This document shows positions 10,167 through 21,050 of a stretch of DNA of 64,000 bases, piece after piece. This DNA is from Rheinheimera salexigens (GTDB lineage Bacteria; Pseudomonadota; Gammaproteobacteria; Enterobacterales; Alteromonadaceae). The DNA lies in NCBI RefSeq assembly GCF_001752395.1, contig NZ_MKEK01000001.1:3320441-3384440 (forward strand), in the 5' to 3' direction. The notes beneath the pieces are model-generated. The model had not been told where the DNA came from. It made no database searches and worked only from the letters and a program-made list of their open reading frames with translations. Every line of letters starts with the position of its first letter. Position 1 is the stretch's first letter. Both the position numbers and the translations under genes were made by a program.

Positions 10167-11027
10167 ATGTTAGGAATTTTCGCGGCGTTAACCACTGCAT
10201 TATGCTGGGCAATAGCGGCGCGCTTATATCGACAGCTCGGCACGCACTTTGCGGCCTTAACGCTTAACTTCTGGAAGGGCTTGCTTAGCCTAATGGTTTT
10301 ATTACCATTAAGCCTAATCTACAGCGACACTGCCGCCGCAAACGAGCATATTATCTGGTTATTAATTAGCGGTGCCATTGGCATAGGTTTGGGCGATACC
10401 TGCTTTTTTTTAGCCTTAAGTAAAATTGGCGACAGATTATCGTTACTGATTGCCGAAACCTTAGCCCCTATTTTAACCGCATTATTAGCCATCGCTTGGC
10501 TGCAAGAATGGCTAACCGGCCAACAGTGGCTAGCTATTGCTATTATTTTATTTGCCGTCGATGCGGTACTGCGATTACAACGCAGTGATAAAACCTTGCA
10601 ACTTAGTGGCATCAGTTATGCTGCCCTCGCGGCATTATGTCAGGCGATAGGTGCAGTTATTAGTCGTGATGTATTAGTTAATAGCCAAATAGACGCTCTT
10701 AGCGGCAGTAGCTGGCGCTTAGTTGGCGGCATGGCGCTAATTATCATCTTGATGACCATTAAGCGCAGCCGCTGGCTACCTAGCGCTAATACCCCGTTAC
10801 GCCCTTGGTTATTGTTATTGGTCGCCACCCTCATTGGCACCACTGCCTCGTTGTATTTACAAATGGTGGCCTTTAGTTATACCAAAGCGGCGGTAGTGCA
10901 AACCCTGCTAACCACTAGCGTTATTTTGTCTTTAATATTAAGCAGGCTAGCCGGCGATACCATCCCTAGCGGCAGCTGGAGATGGACTCTATTGGCATTA
11001 GTCGGTGTCGGTATATTATTGTATTAA
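10167..11027 (+). CDS. DMT superfamily (EamA) transporter
   Basis: 286 aa with about ten hydrophobic helices arranged as two EamA repeats. The first begins ALTTALCWAIAARLYRQL and the second begins ISYAALAALCQAIGAVISR. Family members export amino acids, nucleosides or metabolites; no substrate can be read from this sequence. An AGGATTTT ribosome site precedes the ATG. It lies between two terminators or gaps, so it is probably transcribed alone. Confidence 0.85.
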   Translation: MLGIFAALTTALCWAIAARLYRQLGTHFAALTLNFWKGLLSLMVLLPLSLIYSDTAAANEHIIWLLISGAIGIGLGDTCFFLALSKIGDRLSLLIAETLAPILTALLAIAWLQEWLTGQQWLAIAIILFAVDAVLRLQRSDKTLQLSGISYAALAALCQAIGAVISRDVLVNSQIDALSGSSWRLVGGMALIIILMTIKRSRWLPSANTPLRPWLLLLVATLIGTTASLYLQMVAFSYTKAAVVQTLLTTSVILSLILSRLAGDTIPSGSWRWTLLALVGVGILLY

Positions 11028-11141
11028 CTCTTTAGTACATTATAGGTAAAACTTGTTGTTAGAGCGTTGTTTGCCCTGACAAACGGCTCATACGCTGGTA
11101 ACCTTAATAGATTCAAATCATTCTATATTCAGGGATAGATA

Positions 11142-11633
11142 ATGTTGACCTTACTAGCAAAAGTTCTCAAAGTGCTTAATTCACAAACTTCCACCTGGCA
11201 AATAGGCTGGGCGGTGGCGTTAGGCTTATTTATTGGTATTTTACCTTTAGGTTTATTAACCTTTCTCCTGCTATTGATCGTCTGTTTATTAACGGTCAAC
11301 TTATCCATATTTTTAGTGGTATGGGGCTTAACCGAAGGGTTAATGCTGCTATTTGCCACGCCCTTAGAAAACTTAACCTGGCAGTTAGCGCAAAATGAGC
11401 GGTTTTTACAGATCTTGGCGGAAGGTGAAACCTTACAGCTGCTGCATCTACACCATACATTAACCTTAGGCAGCTTTGTGCTAGGCCTGATCTTGCTAGT
11501 ACCGGTTGCTTGGCTAAGCAGTTTGTTGGTTAAACAGTATCGTACACGCGTGATGAGTAATGTTGAAAAATGGAAGCTGACCCAGATGCTAAAAGCCAGT
11601 AAGTTATTCTCTCTATATCAAAAAATTCACTAA
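11142..11633 (+). CDS. TIGR03546-type membrane protein
   Basis: 163 aa. It begins with a short amphipathic stretch and then two adjacent hydrophobic segments (about 22-45 and 47-72). After a soluble stretch around 75-100 comes another membrane segment (about 104-128). The length, the WQIGWAVALGLFIGILP segment and the partner gene fit the TIGR03546 family, which is found next to TIGR03545 proteins in marine gammaproteobacteria. The function is unknown. An AGGGATAG ribosome site is present. The next gene starts 10 bases downstream with its own strong site, so the two are co-transcribed. Confidence 0.75.
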   Translation: MLTLLAKVLKVLNSQTSTWQIGWAVALGLFIGILPLGLLTFLLLLIVCLLTVNLSIFLVVWGLTEGLMLLFATPLENLTWQLAQNERFLQILAEGETLQLLHLHHTLTLGSFVLGLILLVPVAWLSSLLVKQYRTRVMSNVEKWKLTQMLKASKLFSLYQKIH

Positions 11634-11643
11634 GGAGCGCACA

Positions 11644-13383
11644 ATGATCCGTAAATCTGGATGGCTTATTTTTATTAGCATTACTGCTGCTCTGTTAGCG
11701 TTAATTTATTTATTTATTGGCCCAGCACTACGCCTTGGCATGATCTACAGCTTAGAAAAAGTGACCGGTGCTGAAGTAAATATTGCTAAGGTCTCAGTGC
11801 AATTGGCGCCATTAGCATTAAAAATTAATAAACTACAATTAACCGATCCTGCGGCACCTGAGTACAATAGTTTTAGTTTTAATTACGCTGTAGCAGCCTT
11901 AGAAGTATGGCCTGCGATGCTAGGTTATTATGTGATTAACGACTTAGAAGTGATTGATGCTGCTTACGGTAGCAAGCGGGCTAAAACCGGTGAGGTGTAT
12001 CGCCAACCTAATGCCGATGGCAGTGCAGCATCGTTAGCAGATTTATTAAAATCTGAATTACCTACTGCAGATGAATTATTGGCCCGGGTTGATTTAAAAA
12101 GCCCCGCTAAAGCCCAAGCCTTGCAAGATTTAGCCGCTCGTGAGCAAACAGCACTGCAAAAACTGCCAGAGCAGTTACCTAATAAAGCCTCATTAGCTAA
12201 ATACCAAGCAGACATTAAAGCTCTTACCGAAAGCAAAATTGAAGATGCTGCCGACTTAGCCAAAAAGACCGCGCAGTTAAAACAACTAAAAGAGCAATTG
12301 CTAGCTGAAAAAGAACGGATTATGTTGGCTAAGCAACAACTAGAACAAAGCAAAGATAAACTGCAACTGGCCGTCGCTGAATTGCAGCAAGCCAGCACAG
12401 CCGATTGGCAAAAAGCGCAACAACTGGCAAATTTATCAGACGGTGGCCTAGCCGGTATTAGCCAAATTTTGCTTGGCCAAGAATGGGCAGATCGTTTAAG
12501 TCAATTAAATGCTTTGTACCAATATGCTCAGCCTTACCTTCCGGTTAAATCTGACTCAGCAGCCGAAGATGTCGTTATTCTACCCAATAGAATTTTACCT
12601 TTACCTAGCCAACCCTACCCTGACTTCTGGGTTAAAAATGCCCAGATAAATTGGTTGATTGGTGGTGGTAATGTGGCTATGTCACTGCAAGATATTACTG
12701 CTCAACACAACATTATTGATAAAGCGACTAAGTTTGCATTGGACGCTACCGATTTACCGCAATTAAAGCGCATTAGCTTAAACGGTGATTTTGCCATTTT
12801 ACAACAGATGGTAACCAACTTAAATTGGCAGTTAGACGGCTTACAAGTTCAAGATATGTTACTAGGTAAAGGCGAAAATGCATTAGCCTTAGCCAGCAGT
12901 TTAGTCAGCTCTAACGGTAAGATTAACCTTACTGACAAACAATTAATCCAGCATGCTAGCTTAGCCTTAAATGATGCTAACTTTACTAGCGTGGGTAATA
13001 AGTATCTACAACAATTAGCCAGCATCTTAAACCAGCAAACCAGCATTCCGTTAACTATTGATGCTAGTGGTTTAATTAGCGCACCTGACGTTAGCATTCG
13101 CTCGTCGTTAGATAAGCTACTAGGCGATGCGTTACTGGGTGAGGCGAAACAAAAAATAGCGGCGTTACAGGCAGATCTTAAAACTAAGCTTGATGGCCAA
13201 TTACAATCAGGCTTAGCTGGCCAAGCAGATTGGTCGGCACTATTAAGCCAGCAATCTGCTAGCACAGAAGACGCCAGCGCTAATATTGAACAATTGTTAG
13301 CCGCTAAGTTGGCTGATTTTAAAGACCAAGCCAAAGATAAATTAAAAGATCGTTTAAAAGACAAGTTTGGTGGTGGTAACTGA
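11644..13383 (+). CDS. TIGR03545 family protein (AsmA-like envelope protein)
   Basis: 579 aa. A single N-terminal membrane anchor (about residues 5-27) precedes an AsmA-like stretch with GAEVNIAKVSVQLAPLALKINKL. A long charged coiled coil follows (about 130-265, rich in K, E, Q, A and L). A beta-rich part comes next (about 315-480), and the tail is lysine/aspartate-rich and helical. The protein should be mostly periplasmic. Family and pairing with TIGR03546 are recognised; function is unknown, although AsmA-like proteins are generally linked to envelope lipid traffic. The start has an AAGGAGCG ribosome site. Confidence 0.75.
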   Translation: MIRKSGWLIFISITAALLALIYLFIGPALRLGMIYSLEKVTGAEVNIAKVSVQLAPLALKINKLQLTDPAAPEYNSFSFNYAVAALEVWPAMLGYYVINDLEVIDAAYGSKRAKTGEVYRQPNADGSAASLADLLKSELPTADELLARVDLKSPAKAQALQDLAAREQTALQKLPEQLPNKASLAKYQADIKALTESKIEDAADLAKKTAQLKQLKEQLLAEKERIMLAKQQLEQSKDKLQLAVAELQQASTADWQKAQQLANLSDGGLAGISQILLGQEWADRLSQLNALYQYAQPYLPVKSDSAAEDVVILPNRILPLPSQPYPDFWVKNAQINWLIGGGNVAMSLQDITAQHNIIDKATKFALDATDLPQLKRISLNGDFAILQQMVTNLNWQLDGLQVQDMLLGKGENALALASSLVSSNGKINLTDKQLIQHASLALNDANFTSVGNKYLQQLASILNQQTSIPLTIDASGLISAPDVSIRSSLDKLLGDALLGEAKQKIAALQADLKTKLDGQLQSGLAGQADWSALLSQQSASTEDASANIEQLLAAKLADFKDQAKDKLKDRLKDKFGGGN

Positions 13384-13411
13384 GTGTTTAGTGTTTAGTG
13401 TTTAGTGTTTA
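13384..13411 (+). repeat. Four tandem GTGTTTA heptamers
   Basis: Four exact copies of GTGTTTA directly follow the TIGR03545 stop codon. This is a short direct repeat, possibly slippage-derived, with no function visible. Confidence 0.8.
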
Positions 13412-13462
13412 AATAAATTATTAGAATAGTCTTAATAGTTGCTACTAAAACTAGCGCAATTG

Positions 13463-13496
13463 CCGTTATCGTTAGATTTATCTCTAGCGATAACGG
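13463..13496. terminator. Hairpin between convergent genes
   Basis: CCGTTATCG (13463-13471) and CGATAACGG (13488-13496) form a 9-bp stem between the TIGR03545 gene and the leftward diguanylate cyclase gene. T-runs are short, so the terminator role is an inference from position. Confidence 0.5.
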
Positions 13497-13506
13497 TTAA
13501 AACCGA

Positions 13507-15168
13507 TTAATTATTTAACGAGAAAAAACTCACTTTATTTTTACCTGAGCTTTTCGCTATATACATTGCGGTGTCTGCATTGCGGATTAATTCTAGCGAG
13601 CTATCGCCATGCTCTGGATACATGGCAATGCCAATTGATACGCCAATTTGAAATTCATTACCTAAAATGGTTATTGGTTGATTAATGGAGCTGATAATTC
13701 GGTTGGCCACTTCAGTAACATCACTGGTACCTTGCGGGTTGTTTAAGATAAAAATAAATTCATCGCCACCAACTCTCGCCACCGTGTCTGATTGCCTAAC
13801 TAACGCCTGTAGCCTTTTCGCCATTTCTTTTAATAAAATATCGCCAACGTTATGACCAAATTTATCGTTAACGGGTTTAAAGCCATCAAGGTCAAGAAAC
13901 ATCAACGCTAACTTGCATTGCTCGCGATGAGAGTTAAGCAATTTTTGATTTATACGATCCATCAATAAAGTACGATTAGGTAAATCGGTTAAGGCATCAT
14001 GAAAAGCTAAATGCTTAATATGCTCATCTTTACGCCTTAGCTCTGTTATATCACTAAATACCGAAACATACCGGACAGGCTCACCGTCACCATCGCGTAG
14101 CAAATTTATAGTCATACGTTGCAAGTACAACTCTCCATCTTTACGATGATTCCACATTTCGCCTTGCCAGCGACCTTGAGTAGTAATCTCATGCCACATA
14201 GCAGCATAAAAGGCCTGACTTTGCCGGTTAGATTGTAATAATTTTGGCGTTTGGCCAATTGCGTCTTGTACCGTGTAGCCGGTAATCTCAGTAAAGCCTG
14301 GATTAACCGAAATGATAATATTATTAGCATCGGTGATTAGCACACCATCAAGCATACTGTCGAACACACACGCTGCCAGTTTCAGTTTGGCCTCAGTTGC
14401 TTTAAGCAATGTGACTTCATTAGACTGAATTACAAAACCTTGCACGGTTCCATCGCTGGCAAAATCTGGAATATAATGACCAATAATATGGCCAACACTA
14501 CCATCCACCTTACGCAGACTGCGTTCAAAACGTTGCGGCTCACCGGTCAGTACTTTTTCAATATGGGGCTTATTGCGATTAAATAACTGCTCACCGGCGA
14601 GTTGTTGAAATGTCATACCAACGATGTCTTCTGCTGCTATACCAAACCATTCACTATAGGCATTATTTGCGTACCTGCAACGTAGATCTCTATCCCAATA
14701 ACCGATCATATTTGGCGTATTATTGATAATCGATTTAATAAACTGCTCAGTTTGACTCGTAGTTTGCGAAACCGACTCAGCTTGCTTAAGCGCCTTTTTT
14801 ACCCGTTGCATGGCTTCGATAGAATATGAGATAAAACTACAAGTGATGACAAAAATAGCGATTTTAACCAATTCAAAACTATCGATAATGTAAGCCTGTT
14901 CAACAACTAACGGCCACAAAAAAATGATAGCGAGGCAGGCAAACACGGTGGTAATTAACCCAGCGTAAAATCCGCCATAGAAGGCGGCAACAATGACCGC
15001 GGGATAAAATATTAGCCAGCTAAATTCGGCTTCAAGTACTTGGTTTGGCCATATCATTAAACCTACAGCAACTAAACTTACTATAGCGAGGAGAGTGAAA
15101 AAGTGTTTTAAAGCCCGTGCCGTTAGGGCTTTAGTCAAGCTAAGACCTTTTTCAGTGCTGTCATTCAT
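13507..15168 (-). CDS. Membrane diguanylate cyclase with PAS domains (DUF4118-PAS-PAS-GGDEF)
   Basis: 553 aa. Several membrane helices (about 20-115) contain WLIFYPAVIVAAFYGGFYAG, which resembles the DUF4118 sensor seen in KdpD-type kinases. Two PAS domains follow (about 145-260 and 268-385), each followed by a PAC-like stretch, then a GGDEF domain (about 390-553). The active-site motif GGDEF is intact at 467-471 and the inhibitory-site RxxD reads RQSD at 458-461, five residues upstream. The enzyme should therefore make cyclic di-GMP and be product-inhibited. There is no EAL domain. The ligand is unknown. An AAGGTAC ribosome site precedes the ATG. Confidence 0.9.
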   Translation of the reverse strand: MNDSTEKGLSLTKALTARALKHFFTLLAIVSLVAVGLMIWPNQVLEAEFSWLIFYPAVIVAAFYGGFYAGLITTVFACLAIIFLWPLVVEQAYIIDSFELVKIAIFVITCSFISYSIEAMQRVKKALKQAESVSQTTSQTEQFIKSIINNTPNMIGYWDRDLRCRYANNAYSEWFGIAAEDIVGMTFQQLAGEQLFNRNKPHIEKVLTGEPQRFERSLRKVDGSVGHIIGHYIPDFASDGTVQGFVIQSNEVTLLKATEAKLKLAACVFDSMLDGVLITDANNIIISVNPGFTEITGYTVQDAIGQTPKLLQSNRQSQAFYAAMWHEITTQGRWQGEMWNHRKDGELYLQRMTINLLRDGDGEPVRYVSVFSDITELRRKDEHIKHLAFHDALTDLPNRTLLMDRINQKLLNSHREQCKLALMFLDLDGFKPVNDKFGHNVGDILLKEMAKRLQALVRQSDTVARVGGDEFIFILNNPQGTSDVTEVANRIISSINQPITILGNEFQIGVSIGIAMYPEHGDSSLELIRNADTAMYIAKSSGKNKVSFFSLNN

Positions 15169-15473
15169 ACTGTACCTTTGAACATCGACTTTATAGCTAC
15201 AAAATTTTGAGTTCTCAATTTGGCTAAATCAGTCTGATATAAACCAACTTCACAACACTAGTCACACCTTGTTGCAACGCTACATTTGATTAGCATGATT
15301 TCAGTATCCCATAATCTGGTGTTATATGCTTTATTTACAGCCGATTAAACAGATATGAATAACGTTATTTTTGGCCAGTGTGGTAAACAGAATTATTAAG
15401 CCTAGCACTTAATAAATAGCTGATAACCATATTTATCTAAAAAACAATGTGCGTTAACATTTTTTATTCTGAT
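15169..15473. other. 305-base gene-free stretch
   Basis: AT-rich DNA between the cyclase gene's start and the 3' end of the ACT-domain gene. It should hold the cyclase promoter, but I see no convincing -35/-10 pair, RNA or repeat. Confidence 0.5.
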
Positions 15474-15875
15474 TTACACACCATCACTTAAGTCGGTTAA
15501 TGCTGATAACGCAGCTGTGGCATGCTCTGAAGCAACAAAAATATGGTCGTGATAATAAGCAGCAAATACATTGGCACTGATGCCTTTGGCAGCTAATTGA
15601 CCAGAAACTGCAGCCGTTAAACCAACAGCATTTAAGCTAGAGTGCACATTCAAAGTGATCTGTTTAAAGATACCAGAAAATGCTAAGCCGGCATCGCTGG
15701 CTGTGGTTTTACTAACTATTAATGTTAAGCCTTCAACTTCACTAAAGCTCGCTAACGGATTTAACCACACATAGTCGGCCAGTTCGCCTTGCACGGTACA
15801 AAATACAAATTCATTCGCCATTAGCTTAGGTTGCATGGCCGATATTAATGTTGCTAGCTCAGTAATTCCGCTCAT
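15474..15875 (-). CDS. ACT domain-containing protein (DUF2241-like)
   Basis: 133 aa. The MSGITELATLISAMQPKLM opening and the C-terminal part (GLTAAVSGQLAAKGISANVFAAYYHDHIFV) match small two-part ACT proteins. ACT folds usually bind amino acids, and the role of this stand-alone type is not established. A longer reading frame begins at a TTG (15902), but the MSG start is typical of the family and uses ATG, so 15875 is preferred. It lies 37 bases downstream of the YjbR-like gene in the same direction. Confidence 0.8.
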   Translation of the reverse strand: MSGITELATLISAMQPKLMANEFVFCTVQGELADYVWLNPLASFSEVEGLTLIVSKTTASDAGLAFSGIFKQITLNVHSSLNAVGLTAAVSGQLAAKGISANVFAAYYHDHIFVASEHATAALSALTDLSDGV

Positions 15876-15912
15876 AGTTAAACGCTCGTTGTTATTTTGC
15901 AAAATTAGAGGT

Positions 15913-16302
15913 TTAACCTTTATCCAGATCTTTATCTAGGTGTTGATTCAGGCCCAACTCTAATTGTTTTTTCTTAGAAAGACCTAAGGATACTATACGA
16001 TGGGATTCTGTTAGGTAATAGATCAGTTCTTCGTCTGCAATATCTTGCCCATCATACAACTGGATCCATTTCATACCGCGTGCGGCTAAATAAGGTGCTG
16101 GTTGATAACCTGACTTCAAATTTAAAAAATGAAAATTCTGTTCAGAGGTTTTAAAGCTGAAGGCAGGTTGAGCAGCTTTACCCCAGCCGCCGATTGCAAA
16201 GACTTTATCCGCGACTTTCCAGACGTGAGAACCACCCCATTGCATCACATAACTAGTGGCAGGAAGCGAGCGACAAAATTGATTAAACTGTTCATAATCC
16301 AT
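15913..16302 (-). CDS. MmcQ/YjbR family protein
   Basis: About 129 aa. LPATSYVMQWGGSHVWKVADKVFAI near the N-terminus and GMKWIQLYDG followed by LIYYLTESHRIV match the YjbR fold (DUF419), a small cytoplasmic alpha/beta protein with similarity to DNA-binding folds; its function is unknown. The ATG at 16302 is used. A TTG two codons upstream (16308) has the better-spaced AGG and is a fair alternative. It is probably co-transcribed with the downstream ACT-domain gene. Confidence 0.8.
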   Translation of the reverse strand: MDYEQFNQFCRSLPATSYVMQWGGSHVWKVADKVFAIGGWGKAAQPAFSFKTSEQNFHFLNLKSGYQPAPYLAARGMKWIQLYDGQDIADEELIYYLTESHRIVSLGLSKKKQLELGLNQHLDKDLDKG

Positions 16303-16419
16303 ACTCAAACTTAACCTGTAACGCCTTAGCTAATCTAACGTTATAGGCTGAGTATAGTAATAAATGGGGCATAATACATTAACCGATTAGTTAAGTTACT
16401 CCGACCCATTTTAATTCCT

Positions 16420-17964
16420 TTATTGGCATGCGGCTAAAGGTGTTATTGCATCTTCCGTTTCCAAACGCTGCTGCGCAGCTAGGCTTGAGGTGGCCAGTTG
16501 TTTGAAATAGCCCGTCTGCTCAGAGCTAAGTGGAGCTTGTTGCCAGTACTGAGTTAGCTCAACGGCTCGTTGCTGGGTCCATGTGGTGTATTCCAGCTTG
16601 CTACTCGTCAATTGTTGTAAAATACGCGCCGAAGGAGTTAGTTCGGGTTGTTGTAGTAGAGGTGTATAGTGCTGTACTGCATCAGCGTAACCGCTAGACG
16701 TCTTGTCGAGTAATAAAGCTACTGCTGCTAATTCAGCAAAAATCTGTTCAGCACAGATTGTCCGACTTAGTTCTCCACTTGCTGTTTCTAAAAGCAAGTC
16801 GGGCTTGCGGCCTTGTTCGGTGATGCGGGTTTGATTACGAGTTATACGCTGTGATTCTTGCTCACCAATCTCTGGACTGTCTTGCAACAAGCAAAACAGT
16901 AAAAAGGCATCTAAGAAACGGATCTGGGTATCATCGATACCCAAGGCTAGCAGCGGATTAATATCCAAATTGCGCACTTCAATATATTCTACCCCGCGCT
17001 CTGCCATCGCTTGTAATGGCGTCTCGTCCGCTCGAGTAACTCGCTTAGGACGAATATCACTGTAATACTCATTCTCTATCTGCAGGATGTTGTCGTTAAG
17101 CTGCCGTGTATCGCCGTTAACCTCAACGCCAAGCCGAGTATAAGGTGGATAAGGCGTGTTAAGAGCTAGGGTAAGATCGCGGCTATATTCAGTTAAGCTA
17201 TTGGTACTAATCTTCAGACTGGTTTGGGCGTCGCTCTGGTAGCCAAGTCCACTCATGCGCAACGAAGTTGCGTAGGGTAAATACAACGTATCAGCACCAA
17301 GTTCAGACAACTTATGTGGCCGACCCTGCATAAACGTCTGACTAAGTGCCGGTGAAGCGCCAAACAGATACAGCAACAACCAGCCATAACGGCGAAAATT
17401 ACGGATTAAGCCAAAATATTGCGCCGAGCGAAAGTCGGCTAGTGAATCTTGGCTGCCGAGCAATTGCCGGTAGCCTTGCCAAAAACTATCCGGTAGTGAG
17501 AAATTAAAGTGGATACCGGCGATGCTTTGCATTATGCGACCATAGCGTATATCCAGACCGCGCCGATAAATATGCTTCATCTGGCCAGCTCGAGAACTAC
17601 CATATTGGGCTATAGGCACACTTTTATTACCTTGCACCGCGCAAGGCATGCTCGCTGGCCATAAATGCTCATCCGCAAGTTCGCTGGCACTATAGCGATG
17701 GATCTGCTCTAAAAAGCCAAGGGTATCGCTGATATGTTCACCCGCAGGTGTAATAAATTCTAATAGCGATTCGGAATAATCAGTGGTGATATACGGGTGG
17801 GTTAAAGCCGAACCAAATGCCAGTGGATGACCCTGTTGTGACAACTTACTAGCTGTGGTTACTCGCAAGCCTTCTTTTTCGATGCCGCGAACAATATGTA
17901 CTAGGGTTTGGTTTAGGCCTGTATCTGCAAGCTGTGCCAAACGTGGAGTAAGGGATGGCGTCAT
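16420..17964 (-). CDS. gshA: Glutamate-cysteine ligase
   Basis: 514 aa, the length of the gammaproteobacterial enzyme. GshA joins glutamate to cysteine using ATP, the first and rate-limiting step of glutathione synthesis. The conserved opening GIEKEGLRV, TDYSESLLEFITP near residue 72, and YIEVRNLDINP in the second half are all present. AGAGGT precedes the ATG. No gshB is in the window. The gene stands alone between the YjbR-like gene and the gdhA terminator. Confidence 0.96.
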   Translation of the reverse strand: MTPSLTPRLAQLADTGLNQTLVHIVRGIEKEGLRVTTASKLSQQGHPLAFGSALTHPYITTDYSESLLEFITPAGEHISDTLGFLEQIHRYSASELADEHLWPASMPCAVQGNKSVPIAQYGSSRAGQMKHIYRRGLDIRYGRIMQSIAGIHFNFSLPDSFWQGYRQLLGSQDSLADFRSAQYFGLIRNFRRYGWLLLYLFGASPALSQTFMQGRPHKLSELGADTLYLPYATSLRMSGLGYQSDAQTSLKISTNSLTEYSRDLTLALNTPYPPYTRLGVEVNGDTRQLNDNILQIENEYYSDIRPKRVTRADETPLQAMAERGVEYIEVRNLDINPLLALGIDDTQIRFLDAFLLFCLLQDSPEIGEQESQRITRNQTRITEQGRKPDLLLETASGELSRTICAEQIFAELAAVALLLDKTSSGYADAVQHYTPLLQQPELTPSARILQQLTSSKLEYTTWTQQRAVELTQYWQQAPLSSEQTGYFKQLATSSLAAQQRLETEDAITPLAACQ

Positions 17965-18296
17965 AAAAACCTCTGTATTAAATCAATTAATTAGACCTAT
18001 CGGCCTTACTCGTTTTGCTAAGCCAATCATTTAATAAGGGTTAGCGGCTCCAACTTGCCAAATTAGAGCTGAGTATTATATTTGCAGCTCAATAACAGAC
18101 AATCCCCTAAAACTGCAAATGACTTTTAACTATATGTAACAATAATCGATTTAAATAACTGTTTAATGCCAACGGCAGATTATTGATTAAAAACAGTCAT
18201 TCAGGTCATAAAAAATTTGCAATAAAAAGGGGTTGTAGCGTATTAACAAAAAATTAATATGCTACGACCCCTTTTTAGGCGTTCTATTTTACTTAA
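17965..18296. other. 332-base gene-free stretch with the gdhA terminator
   Basis: It holds the gshA upstream region (AT-rich, no promoter I would defend) and, near its right end, the terminator described separately. Confidence 0.6.
18224..18276 (-). terminator. Long terminator after gdhA
   Basis: A 23-base arm beginning AAAAAGGGGTTGTAGC (18224-18246) pairs with 18254-18276, which ends GCTACGACCCCTTTTT. Two positions are wobble pairs rather than exact complements. Both strands end in a T-run. Confidence 0.9.
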
Positions 18297-19727
<1,431 letters not shown>

Positions 19728-19812
19728 TCAGCTAAAATGCATAAATATGCGAAATATCAAATATAGATTTTAATGATATACACTGATTATAGGTGGTTAT
19801 GACAATACCAAT

Positions 19813-19843
19813 AAAAAAGCCAGTTGCGGCTGGCAACTGGCTT
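19813..19843 (-). terminator. Terminator after plsC-rraB
   Basis: GCCAGTTGC (19819-19827) pairs with GCAACTGGC (19833-19841). On the minus strand the stem is followed by six T. Confidence 0.85.
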
Positions 19844-19877
19844 TGGCTAAAACTACTTTTTAGTGCAATATGCGCTT

Positions 19878-20267
19878 TCAGTGAGCGGTATGCTCTTCGT
19901 CTTCATCATCAGCATCGTCAAAGTCTGCTTCGTCACCTTCGAAATACGTGCCCCAACCGTCATATTCTACGCCATGCTTTTTGGCTAAAGCTTCTAACTT
20001 AAGCGCATCGGCAACGATAGTTTCTGTGACCAGTGATTGTTCACGAATAGCATCAAATACCCAAGCACTGTCGCCATCTTCAAATTCGACTTCTTCTGCA
20101 TCGGTAACTTCATAGCCTAACTTGAATAACGCAACCGCCAGCTTTTCTAGTTTGGTAAAATCTTGATCATAAAAGTGATGCTCAATAGTATATTCTGCAT
20201 CTGGATCGCTACCATCTTCTAATAGTGCATTGATTGTTTCTTCAGTAAACTCTTGCCAGTTTTCCAT
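19878..20267 (-). CDS. rraB: Ribonuclease E inhibitor RraB
   Basis: 129 aa. RraB binds RNase E and changes degradosome activity. TIEHHFYDQDFTKLEKLAVALFKLGYEV and AWVFDAIREQSLV followed by a strongly acidic tail (rich in D and E, residues about 108-126) match the family. The frame opens at 20327, but the ATG at 20267 (MENWQEF) has AAAGAG upstream and gives the normal length. It starts 4 bases after plsC ends, so they form one operon. Confidence 0.92.
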   Translation of the reverse strand: MENWQEFTEETINALLEDGSDPDAEYTIEHHFYDQDFTKLEKLAVALFKLGYEVTDAEEVEFEDGDSAWVFDAIREQSLVTETIVADALKLEALAKKHGVEYDGWGTYFEGDEADFDDADDEDEEHTAH

Positions 20268-20271
20268 AGTT

Positions 20272-20916
20272 CTACTCTTTAACGGTAATATTTTGCGCAG
20301 TGTAATCTTTGCCCAGTTCGGTATCAAGCATTGCGATCTGCTGAGCCATTTTTTGGTTCAGATTCTCAGAAAACTGACGGATATTAGGCTTACCTTCTGG
20401 CAAATGCACAGGCGCTAACATTTGGATAATAACCTTGCCATTATTCCAGCGATTAAATTTAAATTGCTGGTGGGTGCTGCTCATACATACCGGTATTATT
20501 GGCACATTCGCTTCTAAGGCAATATGAAATGCCCCGGCTTTAAAGGGCAATAAACCCCGGCCATAGCTACGCGTACCTTCAGGAAACATCCACACTGAGA
20601 TATTGTCACGGCTAATGCGCTCAGCGGCTGCTAGCATAGTAGATAATGCCCGACTTTTATTTTTACGATCAATTAAAATATTGCCACTTAACCAATACAA
20701 TTGACCAAAAAAAGGCACAAATTTTAAGCTTTTTTTACCTAAGGTCACCGTGCGTGGTTGAACGGCATTACTAATAGTAAATAAATCTAAATTGTTTTGA
20801 TGGTTAGCGACATAAACATAAGGCTTTGAGCTGTCGATATTTTCAACGCCACGTATTTCAACTTGGATGCCTAAAATTTTTGATACACTGCCATACCAAT
20901 GCGAAAAAATGCGCAC
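20272..20916 (-). CDS. plsC: 1-acyl-sn-glycerol-3-phosphate acyltransferase, N-terminus frameshifted
   Basis: PlsC acylates lysophosphatidic acid to phosphatidic acid at the inner membrane. The motifs NHQNNLD (acceptor HX4D), FPEGTRS and PIIPVCMS are intact. The open frame has only a GTG at 20916 that would cut off the family's N-terminal membrane helix. Upstream, in the -1-related frame, a GTG at 21017 with GGAGAA in front encodes MIAVLRIVLLVLFLFLVL before a stop at 20963-20961. The original frame continues with AGLLICLVRPFHADN. One extra T near 20964 would join the two into a normal 248-residue protein. The gene is thus either frameshifted or affected by a sequence error; the true start is probably 21017. 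Confidence 0.88.
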   Translation of the reverse strand: MRIFSHWYGSVSKILGIQVEIRGVENIDSSKPYVYVANHQNNLDLFTISNAVQPRTVTLGKKSLKFVPFFGQLYWLSGNILIDRKNKSRALSTMLAAAERISRDNISVWMFPEGTRSYGRGLLPFKAGAFHIALEANVPIIPVCMSSTHQQFKFNRWNNGKVIIQMLAPVHLPEGKPNIRQFSENLNQKMAQQIAMLDTELGKDYTAQNITVKE

Positions 20917-21050
20917 GTTATCAGCGTGAAATGGCCTTACTAAACAAATAAGTAAGCCAGCTAAAGTACTAAAAATAAAAACAACACTAATAAAACTATT
21001 CGTAAAACCGCTATCACTATATTCTCCGTTGACACTACAAGCGAACTAAA

